A stretch of DNA of 6,562 bases from JACQNR01 sp049515175. GTDB taxonomy: Bacteria; Acidobacteriota; Terriglobia; UBA7540. Under the pieces are notes generated by a model that worked only from the letters and a program-made list of their open reading frames with translations, was not told where the DNA came from and ran no database searches. A program made the translations under genes and the position numbers. The stretch spans positions 1-6,562 of the forward strand of contig JBEKUI010000253.1 in the NCBI GenBank assembly GCA_049515175.1, read 5' to 3'. Shown here in pieces: positions 1 through 6,562 of the stretch (positions are counted from its first letter, which is position 1; each line of letters begins with the position of its first letter).

Positions 1-1
1 G

Positions 2-2527
2 ATCATGCTTGTACTGGCTCTCCCGACCGCGATGGCTCAGAGTCAGAAGCCATCGAATCCAAAGGACTACACCGCGCACGTCCTTGGCTATGCCCATATG
101 GACATGGCCTGGCTTTGGCGCTGGGAAGAATCCATTCACGACATCATGTACAACACGTTCACGAACCAGCTCCGGTTGATGCAGCAATTCCCGGATTTCA
201 CCTACGCCCAGGATCAAGCCATCGTGTACGAAATGATGGAGCAGTACTATCCCGACATCTACAAAGGCATCGTGGAAAGGGTCAGGACGCGGAACTGGAT
301 CCCGGTCAGCTCGGGCTGGGTGCAAATGGATGAGAACATGCCCGACGGCGAGTCCTTGGTCCGACAGTTCCTGTACGGCCAGAAGTACACCCAGGAAAAG
401 TTCGGGCGCTACGTGCGCGTTGCCTGGCAGCCCGATGTTTTCGGTCATCCCTACTCTATGCCGCAGATTGCGCGCAAGGCCGGGATCGAGTTTTACCTGT
501 TCAACCGGCCCCACGACCCGAAGCGCCCGCCCATTATCTGGTGGCAAGGGCTCGACGGCACCCGCGTGCTGGGTTATACGACTCCGGGTGAATACACGCA
601 GCCGATGGATCACGACCACACGACCGTCCTGGGCATCAAGAACGCCGACCGAATGGGAGTCAAGAATATCCTTGTGCTTTACGGTGAAGGCGACCACGGC
701 GGCGGGCCCAATCCCCACGACGTGTCGGGGATCGCCAAGCTCAACGCCTCACCGGACGACGTTCGCGTGAAGCCCACCGGAGTGGAGGAATACTTCGACT
801 TGCTCTTGACCGAGAAGAAAGACTTTCCGGTGGTGAAGAGCGAACTGAACCCGGTGTTTGATGGCTGTTACACAACGCAGGTGGAGATGAAGCGCAATAA
901 CCGCAAGGCCGAACAATTATTACTGGCGGCAGAGAAACTTTCTGAGATCGCGACCTTCTTCAACTATCGTGACTATTACCCCGTCCGCGATTTGACCAAT
1001 GCATGGAAGCTGGCGCTGCTCAACCAGTTTCACGATCTGCTGGATGGCTCTGGCATCGGCCCCATATACAAAGATTCTGCCAAGCAATACGAGGAAGTTT
1101 TCGAACGGGGGCAACGCGCTCTGACCTTTTCGCTCGAGAGTCTGGGGTTGCAGCTCAATACCCTCGGAGAAGCTATCCCCGTAGTGGTTTACAACGCCCA
1201 GTCCTGGGATCGCACCGAACTTGTCACCGTTGACGTATCGGCCGCTTCTCTCCCCGCGCGGATGGTGGCCGTTCACGGCGATGAAACTGTGCCCGTGCAG
1301 GTCTTGACGCCGGCCGCGCGTAAGGGCGACCGCGAACAGGCGACGGTAGAGTTTGTGGCCCGAAAGGTCCCCCAGATGGGTCTCAAACTCTATCGGATTC
1401 AGGCGGAGACGGCTGGCCGTCCGGCCCGGGCAGCTTCGTTGCAAGCGGGTGCAAAGCCTCGGCCGTATCTCGAGAACGAATACCTGCGTGTGGAATTCAA
1501 CCCTGTCACCGGCAATATCGCACGACTCTTCGACAAGCAGAACAAGCGCGAGGTGTTTCGGGCCGAAGGGAATTTTCTCGTGGCTCTCGAAGATACTCCC
1601 GATCAGGCCAAGAAGGTCGCACCGGAGTACTCTGGTCCCGCCTGGGATATTGGCCTGACAGGGAAGAGATGGGCTCTCGATAAAGCTGCGAGCGTTGAGG
1701 TGCGGGAAAGCGGCCCCGCGCGAGCAACAATTCGAATTGTGAACAACTTCCGCAATTCGAAGTTCGTCCGCGATGTCAGTTTGACCGCCGGCGTGCCACG
1801 TGTCGATGTCGAAATGAGGATGGACTGGTATGAACGCAACACATTTCTGAAAGCGGGATTTCCTGTTGGCGTCTCATCAACGAAGGTCGCCGCTGAGATT
1901 CCTTACGGCGTGATCGAGCGTGACCAGCAGGAGCGGGAGATGGTGATGGGAGAATGGGTGGACATCTCCGATGCCAATTACGGCGTGGCCATCCTCAATA
2001 ACGGCCGTCACGGGTACGACGCCAAGGATAATCTGATTCGACTCTCGGTCATCCGCGGCCCCATCGCGCCCGACCCCCGCGCCGATGAGGGGGCGCACAC
2101 GCTCGGTTATTCCATCTACGCGCACCGGGGAGGGTGGCGCGAAGGAAAGGTGCAGCTTCAGGCGCTCTCGTTCAACTCACCCTTGATCGCGCTGCAGGAA
2201 CCGGCGCACGCCAGCCCGCAGGAACAATGGGCCGGAAAATCGGGAGGCCTGCCCGACGCGCACTCTTTCATCAAGATCGATAGTGACCACGTCGTGTTGT
2301 ACGCCATGAAGCAGACGGAAGGTTTCTACGATGCCGACCCCATCCTGCGCTTCTTCGAGACGGAAGGGCGCGAGGGCGATGTCGCGGTCCATCTGCCCAT
2401 GACCGTTCGTGCGGTTGAAACCGATTTGCTTGAGGATCGGGTCGCGCCAATCGGAGAGGGCGAAACCATTCGCTTCCACATGAAGCCGTGGGAGATTAAG
2501 ACGCTGCGAATTTCGAAGCGGAGATGA
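2..2527 (+). CDS. Secreted GH38 alpha-mannosidase (5' end probably cut by window edge)
   Basis: Likely a retaining, zinc-dependent glycoside hydrolase of family 38 that cleaves terminal alpha-mannosyl residues from oligosaccharides or glycoproteins outside the cytoplasm. Numbering from the ATG at base 5 (840 residues), the zinc-site motif AHMDMAWLW gives H31 and D33. WQPDVFGHPYSMPQ gives the nucleophile D144, also a zinc ligand in the family. GEGDHGGGP carries D230, a candidate acid/base. NQFHDLLDGSGIG gives H343, the fourth zinc ligand. A family-like TTQVEMKRNNRKAE stretch lies at 290-303. The catalytic domain spans about 22-340, the helical middle domain about 335-410, and the C-terminal beta domains about 480-830. 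The N-terminus MLVLALPTAMAQ looks like the hydrophobic core and AMA|Q cleavage site of a signal peptide but lacks a positive n-region. The frame is open to the edge and no ribosome site is visible, so the true start is probably upstream. Length is normal for bacterial GH38 and no frameshift is seen. It converges on the GH36-like operon, 82 bases away. The exact linkage cleaved cannot be read from the sequence. Confidence 0.92.
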   Translation: MMLVLALPTAMAQSQKPSNPKDYTAHVLGYAHMDMAWLWRWEESIHDIMYNTFTNQLRLMQQFPDFTYAQDQAIVYEMMEQYYPDIYKGIVERVRTRNWIPVSSGWVQMDENMPDGESLVRQFLYGQKYTQEKFGRYVRVAWQPDVFGHPYSMPQIARKAGIEFYLFNRPHDPKRPPIIWWQGLDGTRVLGYTTPGEYTQPMDHDHTTVLGIKNADRMGVKNILVLYGEGDHGGGPNPHDVSGIAKLNASPDDVRVKPTGVEEYFDLLLTEKKDFPVVKSELNPVFDGCYTTQVEMKRNNRKAEQLLLAAEKLSEIATFFNYRDYYPVRDLTNAWKLALLNQFHDLLDGSGIGPIYKDSAKQYEEVFERGQRALTFSLESLGLQLNTLGEAIPVVVYNAQSWDRTELVTVDVSAASLPARMVAVHGDETVPVQVLTPAARKGDREQATVEFVARKVPQMGLKLYRIQAETAGRPARAASLQAGAKPRPYLENEYLRVEFNPVTGNIARLFDKQNKREVFRAEGNFLVALEDTPDQAKKVAPEYSGPAWDIGLTGKRWALDKAASVEVRESGPARATIRIVNNFRNSKFVRDVSLTAGVPRVDVEMRMDWYERNTFLKAGFPVGVSSTKVAAEIPYGVIERDQQEREMVMGEWVDISDANYGVAILNNGRHGYDAKDNLIRLSVIRGPIAPDPRADEGAHTLGYSIYAHRGGWREGKVQLQALSFNSPLIALQEPAHASPQEQWAGKSGGLPDAHSFIKIDSDHVVLYAMKQTEGFYDADPILRFFETEGREGDVAVHLPMTVRAVETDLLEDRVAPIGEGETIRFHMKPWEIKTLRISKRR

Positions 2528-2549
2528 GCGAGAACAACCTCAAGAACGC

Positions 2550-2582
2550 GCAGGGCCTTGGGTCAGTTACCCAAGGCCCTGC
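2550..2582. terminator. Perfect 14-bp hairpin between convergent genes, likely bidirectional terminator
   Basis: GCAGGGCCTTGGGT (2550-2563) pairs without mismatch with ACCCAAGGCCCTGC (2569-2582) around a 5-base loop, CAGTT. It lies 22 bases past the GH38 stop and 27 bases past the stop of the minus-strand lipoprotein gene, the expected place for a shared terminator. Neither side has a strong T tract: CAATTCTGT follows on the plus strand and CGTTCTTGAGGTTGTTCT on the minus strand. It may therefore be a weak or atypical intrinsic terminator, or a 3'-end stabilising hairpin. The rest of the 82-base gap shows nothing else. Confidence 0.65.
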
Positions 2583-2609
2583 AATTCTGTGGACGCCATC
2601 CAATCCCCC

Positions 2610-4874
2610 TCAGAGTCGGCTGAGCTCGAGCAACAAGTGGTGCGTGAATTCCGCCGCCAGCCTGGCGTTGGGAGCTGTCACGGCGCCCAGTTCTTTTCCC
2701 GCCACGTAATCCACCACGCGGTACTTCCCCGGCTCCAGGCCACGCAATTCGATCTCACCCTTCCACGGCTTGGCGGCGTCGGGTGAGAAAAACGCATAGT
2801 ACATCTTGCCGTCTTTGGCGATGGCATAGCCCTCCGGCAGATCGTAGCCGAGCGTGTAAAGATTCAGGAAAGTCCCCCGCGAGAGCATCTTCGAGTTGTA
2901 AACGCCGACCCACTTCTTCCACTGACTTTCCTTTTCGGGCGTCAGAAAGACATCCTTGAACGCCGGCCCGTAATCCGGCCAGGTAAATTTGGTCCCGAGG
3001 ACGCCGCCGGTTCCGACCGTGGAGGCGAAGTCGGAGCCGGTTTCCACGTACTCTTGGCCGACGCGGTGCATCTCGCTCAGTTCAACGTGATCACCATAGA
3101 CCGCCGACTCCGGCCCCAGCAGCGCCTTGTACATCTTGATGCGCCGGCGGACCTGGAGCGCACCCACTGGGTCGGCCGTCACCGCCTGGTCCATGTAGGG
3201 CAGGAAGGCGATGTTGGGCGTCGTCCCGCAAGGGCAGATTTGAGTGACGCTCTCCGGCTTCAGTCGCTTAGTGGTTTCATAGATCGCTTTGAAGACCGCG
3301 CCCATGGCCAGCGTTGATTCCTCCGGCGAGGCGTGGTGGTGCGCTGGATTGTAGCAGGCGGGTACGGTGAAGCACATATCGAGCTTGTGGCCGTCGAAGT
3401 TCCAATCGCGGATGAACTTCTCGGTGAGCTGGCGGTGATACTCCACGACCGCCGGTAGTGCTGGACAGAGCGCGGCACGATTCAGGAACAGCCGCGCCGG
3501 CTTGCCCTTGCGATCGAGAATCAGCCAATCGGGATGTTCTTTGAAGACTCGCGCTGGAATCTTCTGCTGCTCGCGCGCCGCCGCGCTGCGCTCCTCGGGA
3601 CCGATGGGCTCCCAGACCAGTCCGTCGCTCACGGCCAGGGGCAGCCACCAGAGCTGCAATTTGAGGCCCTGCCGGTGATATTCATCGACGACCTTTTTGA
3701 TGGACTCCCGGGTGAACGTCTCCGGGCGCGGTTCCCAGTCGCCGAAGTTGTTGAACCAGCGGTAATCGAGAGTCGCCCACCGGAAGCCAAGCTCCTTGAG
3801 TTTGGGAATCGTTCCCAGCATCTGCGCCGGCGTCACGTCGGAGCGATAGCCCCAGCCGCACCAATTGGCGGCGAAATCTTCCGGGTTCGGCTGGGCGGGC
3901 GGGGAGCCCCGCCGCGCCAGCACCTGCGAATAGGCGCGCAGCGGCTCGTAATAATCGCCGGAGTAAACCGCCACGAACGTGAGTGGCGTCGCGTACGTGT
4001 CTCCCGGGCGCAGTTTCCGCGCCGGATCCATGCGGACCGACACTTCCACGCGGCCGTCTCCCGCCACTTTTGCCGGTATCGAGAGAGTTAGCGGCTTGGG
4101 CTCCGCGTGTCCGACCGCGAGACCCACGCCCTTCGTCCAGAAGGCAACGACCGGCACGCCGCCTCCCGCTCCGCTGGCCGAGATCGCGCCCATGACGCTG
4201 GGCCGCGCGAAGCCTTTTCCAACCTCAACAATTTCACCCTTCCCCCAATCGTAACTCGCACCTGAGAAGGACCACATGGCATAGGGCGCCGCGTTGCGGT
4301 CCGCCAGGCAGGCATTCAGCCGGTGCGCCTGAGTCGTAACTTGATCGAGCTGGATTTCCGCCGTGCCGGCATTCTTGAAAGTCGATTCCGTCAGGGCCAG
4401 CGCGGGAAAGCCGTCATGGACCTCAACGGCGAGAACTTCCTCGATGCCTGCCGCCTCTTCAGCCCGGCTGCGTGCGGGAATCTCGACGCGCTTTCCGCGG
4501 CCGCCCCAGCCGTTTTGCGTGTCCGACACCCGGGCCTGACTGAAGTCGAGCGCGAAGTCGCAAACCTCTTTGCCGGAAATCACGACACAGCCGCCTGGCG
4601 TGTCTTTCGTCGAATCGTCCAGGGTCTGCCGCTTGCCGTCCTGCAACAGGAAAGTTTTAATGTACCCGGCAGAAGCAATCTCGAATTCTGCCACTTGAGT
4701 CTTGATCGTCATCGGGCCGCCGGGATTCACCGTGACGGCCACGGATGATATGGTTTCTGTAACCGCGCTTGGAGCCGGCTTGTTGCCCTCACAGGCCAGC
4801 ATGGCAGTCAACCAGAGAAGCACGATAGGAACGAAAGGAGCCGAGTGTGCAAGCGGAGACATCCGAGTCTTCAT
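2610..4874 (-). CDS. GH36-like (clan GH-D, alpha-galactosidase-type) lipoprotein, downstream copy of a tandem pair
   Basis: Predicted glycoside hydrolase of 754 residues resembling GH36 alpha-galactosidases (melibiase type). The N-terminus MKTRM...VLLWLTAMLAC is a lipoprotein signal with lipid-modified C28, followed by Glu, so it is probably anchored on the cell envelope. A beta-rich N-terminal domain (about 45-320) precedes a (beta/alpha)8 barrel (about 330-640) and a C-terminal beta domain (about 670-754). GH36-like landmarks in order are NWCGWGY (337-343), TLDYRWF (368-374), GDWEPRPETF (378-387), LWWLPL (408-413), HPDWLILD (447-454), ALCPALPAVVEY (468-479), DGHKLD (494-499, nucleophile D499) and YGDHVELSE (593-601, candidate acid/base D595). 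The usual second Asp of 'DDGWF' is Tyr371, so substrate may not be galactose. The start at 4874 is chosen for its lipoprotein signal and a GGAGG 5 bases upstream. An in-frame start at 5105 would add 77 arginine-rich residues overlapping the upstream gene. It follows its paralogue by 74 bases, probably in one operon. Confidence 0.82.
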   Translation of the reverse strand: MKTRMSPLAHSAPFVPIVLLWLTAMLACEGNKPAPSAVTETISSVAVTVNPGGPMTIKTQVAEFEIASAGYIKTFLLQDGKRQTLDDSTKDTPGGCVVISGKEVCDFALDFSQARVSDTQNGWGGRGKRVEIPARSRAEEAAGIEEVLAVEVHDGFPALALTESTFKNAGTAEIQLDQVTTQAHRLNACLADRNAAPYAMWSFSGASYDWGKGEIVEVGKGFARPSVMGAISASGAGGGVPVVAFWTKGVGLAVGHAEPKPLTLSIPAKVAGDGRVEVSVRMDPARKLRPGDTYATPLTFVAVYSGDYYEPLRAYSQVLARRGSPPAQPNPEDFAANWCGWGYRSDVTPAQMLGTIPKLKELGFRWATLDYRWFNNFGDWEPRPETFTRESIKKVVDEYHRQGLKLQLWWLPLAVSDGLVWEPIGPEERSAAAREQQKIPARVFKEHPDWLILDRKGKPARLFLNRAALCPALPAVVEYHRQLTEKFIRDWNFDGHKLDMCFTVPACYNPAHHHASPEESTLAMGAVFKAIYETTKRLKPESVTQICPCGTTPNIAFLPYMDQAVTADPVGALQVRRRIKMYKALLGPESAVYGDHVELSEMHRVGQEYVETGSDFASTVGTGGVLGTKFTWPDYGPAFKDVFLTPEKESQWKKWVGVYNSKMLSRGTFLNLYTLGYDLPEGYAIAKDGKMYYAFFSPDAAKPWKGEIELRGLEPGKYRVVDYVAGKELGAVTAPNARLAAEFTHHLLLELSRL

Positions 4875-4879
4875 TGTTT

Positions 4880-4884
4880 CCTCC
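4880..4884 (-). promoter_or_regulatory. Shine-Dalgarno site that fixes the lipoprotein start
   Basis: On the minus strand the sequence reads CCGGGAGGAAACAATG. A GGAGG core sits 5 bases before the ATG at 4874, next to a textbook lipoprotein signal peptide. This decides the start against the upstream in-frame ATG at 5105. Confidence 0.7.
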
Positions 4885-4924
4885 CGGCACGCAGGATAAC
4901 CGCGAACGCAAGAATCAGGAGTTC

Positions 4925-4944
4925 CCGTTTGCATCGACAAACGG
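4925..4944 (-). other. Small inverted repeat in the intergenic gap of the operon
   Basis: CCGTTTG (4938-4944 read on the minus strand) pairs with CAAACGG (4925-4931) around a 6-base loop, starting 4 bases after the TAG stop of the upstream GH36-like gene. There is no T tract after it, so it does not look like a terminator. It could stabilise the 3' end of a processed transcript, or be chance. The rest of the 74-base gap (4875-4948) contains only the ribosome site of the next gene. Confidence 0.3.
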
Positions 4945-4948
4945 CGGG

Positions 4949-6562
4949 CTAAAGCTTGCTCACCTCCAGCAATAGATGGTGTGTGAATTCCGCCGACAGC
5001 TTGGCGTTGGGAGCGGTCACAGTGCCTAGGTCTCTTCCCTCCGCGTAATCGGTCACATGGTATTTCCCCGCTTCGAGGCCGCGAAGTTCCACGTCGCCTT
5101 TCCACGTCTTCGCGGGATCGGGGGCGAAGAAGGCGTAGTACATCTTTCCATCCTTGGCGATGGCATAGCCTTCAGGAATGCTGCAGCCATAGGTGTAGAG
5201 GTTCAGGAATGTTCCGCGAGAAAGCATCTTGGAATTATAGATATCCATCCATTTCTTCCAATGTCGCTCGTGTTCCGGGGTCAGCAGGACTCTCTTATAC
5301 TTTTCGCCGTAGTCCGGCCAGGTGAATTTCGTGCCGACGACCCCGCCGGTCCCGATCGTGGAGGCAAAGTCGGCGCCCACCTCGGTCCATTCGCCGCCGG
5401 CGCGGTGCATTTCGCTCAGCTCGACGTGGTCGCCGTAAACAGCCGCCTCCGGCCCCAGCAGCGCTTTGTACATCTTGATGCGACGGCGCACCTGCACGGC
5501 TCCCACCGGGTCCGCCGTCACCGCCTGGTCCATGTACGGCAGCCAAGCGAGATTGGGCGTGGTTCCGCACGGACAGCTCTGCGTCACGCTTTCGGGTTTG
5601 AGCGCTCGGGTGGTTTCAAAGATGGCCTGATATACTTTTCCCATAGCATAGATGGAGTCATTCGGAGATTGGTGATGGTGCTTGGGGTTGTAGCAGGCGG
5701 GAACGGAATATATGTTGTCGAGCTTGTGACCATCGAATCCCCAGTCGCGGATAAACTTCGTGGCAAGCTTCCGTTGATATTCCTGGACTTCCGGAAGGGC
5801 CGGACAGAGCGCGGCCAGCCGCCGCGCCATGCGTGCGTGCTTCCCGTTCTTGTCGAGAATCAGCCAATCGGGATGTTCGGCGACCACCCGGGAGACCTTG
5901 TACGGATGTGACTCGTAGCGACCCTCGCCGTCCTCGACGCCGATGGGCAGCCACCAGATCTGAACCAGAATTCCCTGCTTGTGGAAGTCATCCACCATTC
6001 TCTTGATGGAATCCCCCGGGAACGTGTCGGGCCGAGGTTCCCAGTCGCCATAATTCTCGAACCAACGATCGTCGAGTGTCGCCCACTTGATGCCGAGTTC
6101 CTTGAGCTTGGGAACCGTGCCCAGCATTTGAGCAGGTGTCACGTTGAATTCATAGCCCCAGCCGCACCAACTGGCGTTGTAGTCCTCATTGGTAGGCTTG
6201 GGGATAGTCCAGCCTTCTCGCTGGAGGGCCATGGAATACATGCGCAGCGGTTCGTAGAAGTCGCCGGAATAGACCGAAACAAAGCTGCGAGGCGTCGAAA
6301 AGGTGCCGCCCGGCTTCAAGACGGTCGTGGCACCCATGGTCATCGCGACGTTAATCCGGTCGTCCTTGGCTACATCAACCGGGAACGAGACCACCAGCGG
6401 CAGCGTCTCGATGTGGCCCACGGCTTCGCCCACGGTGGCGCTCCAAAAAGCCACGACCGGAATGCCACCACCAACGCCGTTGGGAAGCATCGCGCCCATC
6501 AAGTTCGGCCGGTGAAACTTCTGGGTGAGGAGGATAATCTCATCTTCACCCCAGTCGTAGGC
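4949..6562 (-). CDS. GH36-like (clan GH-D) glycoside hydrolase, upstream copy of the tandem pair; N-terminus beyond right edge
   Basis: The last 537 residues of a close paralogue of the neighbouring lipoprotein. The frame stays open to base 6562, where AYDWGEDEI matches SYDWGKGEI at residue 207 of the other copy, so about 200 N-terminal residues are missing. A TTG at 6502 is not the start, because clear homology continues upstream of it. Counting from the edge, the landmarks are SWCGWGY (131-137), TLDDRWF (162-168), GDWEPRPDTFP (172-182), WWLPIG (203-208), HPDWLILD (230-237), GHKLD with nucleophile D282, the Cys/His segment VPACYNPKHHH (287-297), CPCGTTPN (330-337) and YGDHVELSE (376-384, candidate acid/base D378). 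It keeps the Asp-Asp sugar-binding pair (D164, D165) that its neighbour has lost, so alpha-galactosidase-type activity is more credible here, although the substrate is inferred from the clan. Whether it is secreted or a lipoprotein cannot be seen. The stop is TAG at 4951-4949. Its promoter lies outside the window and probably also drives the downstream copy. Confidence 0.82.
   Translation of the reverse strand, partial: AYDWGEDEIILLTQKFHRPNLMGAMLPNGVGGGIPVVAFWSATVGEAVGHIETLPLVVSFPVDVAKDDRINVAMTMGATTVLKPGGTFSTPRSFVSVYSGDFYEPLRMYSMALQREGWTIPKPTNEDYNASWCGWGYEFNVTPAQMLGTVPKLKELGIKWATLDDRWFENYGDWEPRPDTFPGDSIKRMVDDFHKQGILVQIWWLPIGVEDGEGRYESHPYKVSRVVAEHPDWLILDKNGKHARMARRLAALCPALPEVQEYQRKLATKFIRDWGFDGHKLDNIYSVPACYNPKHHHQSPNDSIYAMGKVYQAIFETTRALKPESVTQSCPCGTTPNLAWLPYMDQAVTADPVGAVQVRRRIKMYKALLGPEAAVYGDHVELSEMHRAGGEWTEVGADFASTIGTGGVVGTKFTWPDYGEKYKRVLLTPEHERHWKKWMDIYNSKMLSRGTFLNLYTYGCSIPEGYAIAKDGKMYYAFFAPDPAKTWKGDVELRGLEAGKYHVTDYAEGRDLGTVTAPNAKLSAEFTHHLLLEVSKL

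Noticed and set aside
920..1444. 174-codon minus-strand open frame inside the GH38 gene.
   Set aside because: It is antisense to the conserved middle region of GH38, including the H343 zinc-ligand motif, and has no recognisable protein features.
2524..2709. Small plus-strand frame starting in an ATGA overlap with the GH38 stop.
   Set aside because: It reads through the hairpin and then antisense to the conserved C-terminus of the GH36-like gene, and its sequence resembles no protein I recognise.
4875..5105. In-frame 77-residue N-terminal extension of the lipoprotein gene from an ATG at 5105.
   Set aside because: It is arginine-rich and low in hydrophobic residues, overlaps 157 bases of the upstream paralogue, and would bury a clear lipoprotein signal peptide. 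The ATG at 4874 has a good GGAGG.
5057..5911. 284-codon plus-strand open frame.
   Set aside because: It lies wholly antisense to the conserved barrel of the upstream GH36-like gene. It looks like a GC-rich shadow frame, and similar antisense frames occur over the other copy.
4949..6502. Treating the upstream GH36-like gene as complete from a TTG at 6502.
   Set aside because: The reading frame and clear homology to the paralogue continue to the window edge, so the gene is partial.

Overview
The window holds three long genes that fill almost all of it, with two short gaps of 82 and 74 bases. All three encode carbohydrate-active enzymes that appear to be exported. I see no RNA genes, CRISPR arrays or mobile elements. 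The DNA is GC-rich (roughly 60% by eye), and the proteins look like those of an environmental Gram-negative glycan degrader. An Acidobacteriota member, or something from Planctomycetota or Verrucomicrobiota, would fit the style, but that is a weak inference because no taxonomic marker is present.

Layout. Bases 2-2527 (+) encode a secreted GH38 alpha-mannosidase, complete except probably for the first residues of its signal peptide, which lie off the left edge. Bases 2528-2609 are the gap between convergent genes and hold a perfect 14-bp hairpin (2550-2582), a likely shared terminator. Bases 2610-4874 (-) encode a predicted lipoprotein of 754 residues with a GH36-like (clan GH-D, alpha-galactosidase-type) barrel. 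A 74-base gap follows. Bases 4949-6562 (-) encode a second, closely related GH36-like protein whose N-terminus lies off the right edge. Transcription on the minus strand runs from the right edge through the partial paralogue and then the lipoprotein, ending at the hairpin, so the two probably form one operon made by tandem duplication.

How they may work together. The GH38 enzyme would remove alpha-mannosyl residues, and the GH36-like pair would act on alpha-galactosyl or related alpha-linked sugars, all outside the cytoplasm. A mixed glycan carrying both sugars is a plausible target, but this is inferred from co-location only. The most interesting signal is inside the pair. The upstream copy keeps the Asp-Asp of the clan's sugar-binding 'DDxWF' motif, while the downstream lipoprotein has Asp-Tyr there and 11 extra codons in a nearby barrel loop. 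This suggests the duplicate has changed specificity. Both copies also share an unusual Cys/His-rich segment around the nucleophile that differs from textbook GH36 motifs.
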